Source: an uncultured Campylobacter sp. (GTDB lineage Bacteria; Campylobacterota; Campylobacteria; Campylobacterales; Campylobacteraceae). Taken from it: a stretch of DNA of 8,088 nucleotides. This document shows, piece after piece, positions 5,812-8,088 of the stretch. Below the pieces are notes generated by a model. The model was not told where the DNA came from and did no database searches. It saw nothing but the letters and a program-made list of their open reading frames with translations. Position 1 is the stretch's first letter; each line of letters begins with the position of its first letter. The stretch is from NCBI RefSeq assembly GCF_938045225.1, contig NZ_CALINL010000166.1, positions 1-8,088 of the forward strand, written 5' to 3'. The position numbers and the translations under genes were made by a program.

Positions 5812-6069
5812 ATGCAAACTACGACATTTCACATCGAAATACCAAGCGACAGAAGCGATCTAATCGCGATAGCTACCACGCTGTCAAACGAAGTAAAAAA
5901 GCTAATTGCGGCCGATAAATTAAAAAGCAAAAAGAGCGTGCCAAGTCTTGAAATCATGCGATTTGCAGGCATAGTAAAGGGTAAGGCTGGTCAAAATTTA
6001 GACGATATAAAAGAGCTAAAAATCGCCGATAAAAAATATATGAAAAAAAGATACGGCATAGATGGCTAA
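5812..6069 (+). CDS. Probable VapB-like antitoxin of a type II toxin-antitoxin pair
   Basis: This 85-residue basic protein lies immediately upstream of, and overlaps by 8 bases, a PIN-domain toxin gene, which is the standard antitoxin position. The N-terminus (TTTFHIEIPSD) looks like a beta strand, followed by a helix (about 14-33) and a Lys-rich patch (DKLKSKKS, 35-42). The C-terminal part, MRFAGIVKGKAG then DDIKELKIADKKYMKKRY, resembles the flexible toxin-binding tails of VapB-type antitoxins (aromatic plus G-I-x-K/G core, then a charged helix). A defined DNA-binding fold is not obvious. Start ATG 5812 has AAAGGA at 5801-5806. It begins 14 bases after the ispG stop, so it is probably co-transcribed with ispG. 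Family antitoxins usually autoregulate, but no clear operator palindrome is visible in this short gap. The role rests mainly on position and size. Confidence 0.7.
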   Translation: MQTTTFHIEIPSDRSDLIAIATTLSNEVKKLIAADKLKSKKSVPSLEIMRFAGIVKGKAGQNLDDIKELKIADKKYMKKRYGIDG

Positions 6070-6523
6070 AATTTTCCTTGATAGCAATATTTTGATTGAT
6101 TTTTTAGTCGAAGAAAGAGGCGCTCTAAATTTGGCGGCCGTTAAACTTTTTGAAAATTTTAGTGCTAGTGACACTATTTGTTACTCATTCGGTAGTATAA
6201 GCGATGTGGCTTACGTGCTAAAAAAATGTTATAAAATTTCAGATGAAATTATTTTGGATTTTTTTAGCGCATTATCGTGGACGTCAAATTTTAAATGTCT
6301 ACCGCTATCTAATGATGGGCTATCGCTGGCGTGCGAATACGCAAAGAGCGAGTTAAAATCTGGGCGCAAGATAGACTTTGAGGATGTTTTGCAGTATTTT
6401 TGCGCGCTAGAGGGCGGCTGTGAGGCGATCGTCACAAACGACAAAACCTTTCCAAAACTACAAATAGCCTTAAAGCGCACGGATGCTAATCTTGAAGATT
6501 ACGCGCCGAAACAAAAAATTTAA
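6062..6523 (+). CDS. PIN-domain ribonuclease toxin (VapC-like, PIN_3 type)
   Basis: PIN-domain toxins are Mg2+-dependent endoribonucleases that cut tRNA or rRNA and are neutralised by the partner antitoxin. In this 153-residue protein the signature residues are Asp7 (FLDSNILIDF), Asp48 in SISDVAYVLKK (the Asp form of the second acidic site, as in the PIN_3 subfamily), Asp105 and Asp108 (DFEDVLQYFCAL) and Asp127 (AIVTND). The acidic set looks complete, so it is predicted to be active. Its ATG (6062) lies inside the antitoxin gene, overlapping by 8 bases, so translational coupling is likely and no independent ribosome-binding site is needed. dnaB follows after 11 bases. The PIN fold is confident; the specific RNA target cannot be deduced. 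Confidence 0.85.
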   Translation: MAKIFLDSNILIDFLVEERGALNLAAVKLFENFSASDTICYSFGSISDVAYVLKKCYKISDEIILDFFSALSWTSNFKCLPLSNDGLSLACEYAKSELKSGRKIDFEDVLQYFCALEGGCEAIVTNDKTFPKLQIALKRTDANLEDYAPKQKI

Positions 6524-6534
6524 ACGGATAAAAA

Positions 6535-7944
6535 ATGGCAAAAGAAAACATCGATATGCACAATCTCTATGATCTAGATATGGAGCGCGCGATCCTCGCG
6601 TCCATAATCTATAGCGCGGATAATCTAAGCGAGATTTTCGATATCCTAAGTCCGTTTGATTTTTACCTGCGCGCTCACGGCGACGTTTACGACGCGATGG
6701 TAAAGTGCCTAAATGAAAATTTGCCTGTAGAAACGGGATTTTTAAAAACCAAGCTGGGAAGTAAATTTGACGAGAACGTGATGAGCGAGATCATCGGCAC
6801 GAACTCGATCCTGGACGTCAAAAAGTACGCCAATGAAATCAAAGAAAAATCAATCAAGCGAAGCCTCGTCAAAATCGCGCACCAGATACCTAGCAAAGTG
6901 AGCGAGGATAAGCCTAGCCGCGATATGGTGGACGAGCTGAGTCAGAGTTTTTATTCGCTAGTGGACGGGCAGAGTGCGGGCGCCATCAAGGACGCTGCTG
7001 TCATCATCGCAGACGTCATTGCGCACCTAGAAAAGCAAAAACTGCTCGAAGATAAGGATATCGTGGGCATCGACACGGGCTTTCGCCAGCTAAACGAGAT
7101 GACGAAGGGCTTTAAGCACGGCGATCTCATCATCATCGCGGCGCGCCCGGGTATGGGGAAAACGACGATCTGTCTAAATTTGATGAACCACGTGCTGATG
7201 CGCGGCGGCGGAGTCGTATTTTTCTCTCTTGAGATGCCTGCCGAGCAAATCATGCTGCGTATGCTAAGCGCCAAAACCTCGATCCCGCTGCAAAACATAA
7301 TGACTGCTAAAATGGATGACGAGGAGTGGTCGCGTCTAAGCGATGCGTGCGAAGATATGGCTAACCGCAAGCTTTTCGTCTATGATAGCGGCTACGTAAA
7401 CATCCACCAGATCCGCACGCAAATGCGCAAGCTCAAGTCCGCCCACCCAGAGATCACTCTATGCGTCATCGACTATATCGGCCTCATGATGGCTACGTCA
7501 AATTTCTCCGACCGCCACCTGCAGATCGCCGAAATCTCGCGCGGACTAAAGCTACTAGCACGCGAACTAGACATGCCTATCATCGCGCTTAGCCAGCTAA
7601 ACCGCAGTCTGGAGTCGCGCGCTAACAAACGCCCGATGCTAAGCGACCTGCGCGAATCAGGCGCCATCGAGCAAGACGCCGATATGATACTTTTCGTCTA
7701 CCGCGACGAGGTTTACCGCGAGCAGGAGGAGAAAGAAGCCGAGAAAAAGGCGCACGCCGAGGGCAAGGAGTACGTGCGTAAATTCGTCCCTAATAAGATC
7801 GAAGAGGACGCCGAAATCATCGTGGGCAAGAACCGAAACGGTCCGGTCGGCACGGTAGAAGTAATATTTCAGAAGGAATTTACGCGCTTTGTCGATAAAA
7901 GTTTTGGCGCCGCGCACGTGGCGGAGTTTAACCAAAACGCCTAA
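6535..7944 (+). CDS. dnaB: Replicative DNA helicase DnaB
   Basis: DnaB is the hexameric 5'-to-3' helicase at the replication fork, loaded at the origin and by PriA-dependent restart. The 469-residue product has the normal length and order. The N-terminal helical domain (about 10-110) begins with DLDMERAILASIIYS. A linker leads to the RecA-like domain: DTGFRQLNEMTKGF, Walker A AARPGMGKTT (Lys209), FSLEMPAEQIMLRML, Walker B LCVIDYIGLM (Asp313), IALSQLNRSLESRANKRPML followed by SDLRESGAIEQDADMI, and the C-terminal KNRNGPVGTVEV block. The acidic/basic stretch REQEEKEAEKKAHAEGKEYV (about 400) is a somewhat long charged insertion before the last motif. The ATG has only a weak upstream site (CGGA, 6525-6528), so translation may partly depend on coupling to the toxin gene 11 bases upstream. 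All key residues are intact. Confidence 0.97.
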   Translation: MAKENIDMHNLYDLDMERAILASIIYSADNLSEIFDILSPFDFYLRAHGDVYDAMVKCLNENLPVETGFLKTKLGSKFDENVMSEIIGTNSILDVKKYANEIKEKSIKRSLVKIAHQIPSKVSEDKPSRDMVDELSQSFYSLVDGQSAGAIKDAAVIIADVIAHLEKQKLLEDKDIVGIDTGFRQLNEMTKGFKHGDLIIIAARPGMGKTTICLNLMNHVLMRGGGVVFFSLEMPAEQIMLRMLSAKTSIPLQNIMTAKMDDEEWSRLSDACEDMANRKLFVYDSGYVNIHQIRTQMRKLKSAHPEITLCVIDYIGLMMATSNFSDRHLQIAEISRGLKLLARELDMPIIALSQLNRSLESRANKRPMLSDLRESGAIEQDADMILFVYRDEVYREQEEKEAEKKAHAEGKEYVRKFVPNKIEEDAEIIVGKNRNGPVGTVEVIFQKEFTRFVDKSFGAAHVAEFNQNA

Positions 7945-7967
7945 AATGCGAAGCCTAAAGCCAAATT

Positions 7968-8088
7968 TTGCAAAAGCCGCAGCGTAAATCTATCTTTGAA
8001 AACGCGCGCGAGGTTTATGTATTTTGCCTTGCGTGCGCGCTTGTTTTTGCGCTAAATTTGGGCTTTAGCTACTATAAATTCTGCGAAT
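7968..8088 (+). CDS. Start of a membrane protein, probably ComEC/Rec2; cut by window end
   Basis: A frame opens after an in-frame TAA (7956-7958) and runs to the window end. The only suitable start is TTG 7968, 23 bases after the dnaB stop, with a poor ribosome-binding site. The 40 visible residues begin with a basic segment (MQKPQRKSIFENAREV), then a hydrophobic helix (YVFCLACALVFALNLGFSYY), then KFCE. This is the shape of the N-terminus of ComEC/Rec2, the inner-membrane DNA-uptake channel of natural transformation. My recollection that comEC follows dnaB in some Campylobacter genomes supports the call but is not proven here. It could be another membrane protein. Same-strand spacing suggests it belongs to the ispG-dnaB transcription unit. 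Confidence 0.5.
   Translation, partial: MQKPQRKSIFENAREVYVFCLACALVFALNLGFSYYKFCE

Overview
The window is almost entirely Campylobacter-type chromosomal DNA. AT-rich spacers are full of AAATTT/AAATTTG words, the ribosome-binding sites are AAAGGA-like, and -10 boxes (TATAAT/TAAAAT) follow T-rich tracts. The coding DNA is moderately GC-rich, and PriA, IspG and DnaB look epsilonproteobacterial. The mixed GC level suggests an oral species of the C. showae/C. rectus kind; this is inferred from composition and gene content, not from a search.

The left end does not belong with the rest. Bases 1 to about 262 are uniformly GC-rich and encode, in frame 2, a central piece of an actinobacterial GlmU (Actinomyces/Schaalia-like). 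Its reading frame then loses all resemblance to GlmU. From about 277 a different frame encodes PriA, already missing its N-terminal domain and Walker A. Two unrelated genes, each broken inside its coding sequence and joined out of frame, most likely mark a chimeric contig; a real fusion is much less likely.

From 277 to 4645 the layout is priA (truncated 5' end), a 440-base AT-rich gap with a Fur/PerR-like palindrome and two -10 boxes, a DUF417/YkgB (RclC-like) four-helix membrane protein with a clear terminator, a stand-alone DUF4272 protein, a roughly 500-base AT-rich gap ending in an 18-T homopolymer, and a small unrecognised lipoprotein with its own terminator.

From about 4700 to the end the genes look like one transcription unit: ispG (isoprenoid synthesis, TTG start), a VapBC-like antitoxin and PIN toxin overlapping by 8 bases, dnaB (replicative helicase), and the start of what is probably comEC. 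The toxin-antitoxin pair sits between two essential genes with gaps of only 14 and 11 bases, so all of them are probably co-transcribed. I found no CRISPR array, tRNA, rRNA or insertion sequence. The most notable items are the glmU/priA junction, the embedded toxin-antitoxin pair, the T18 tract in a promoter position, and the palindrome upstream of the RclC-like gene.
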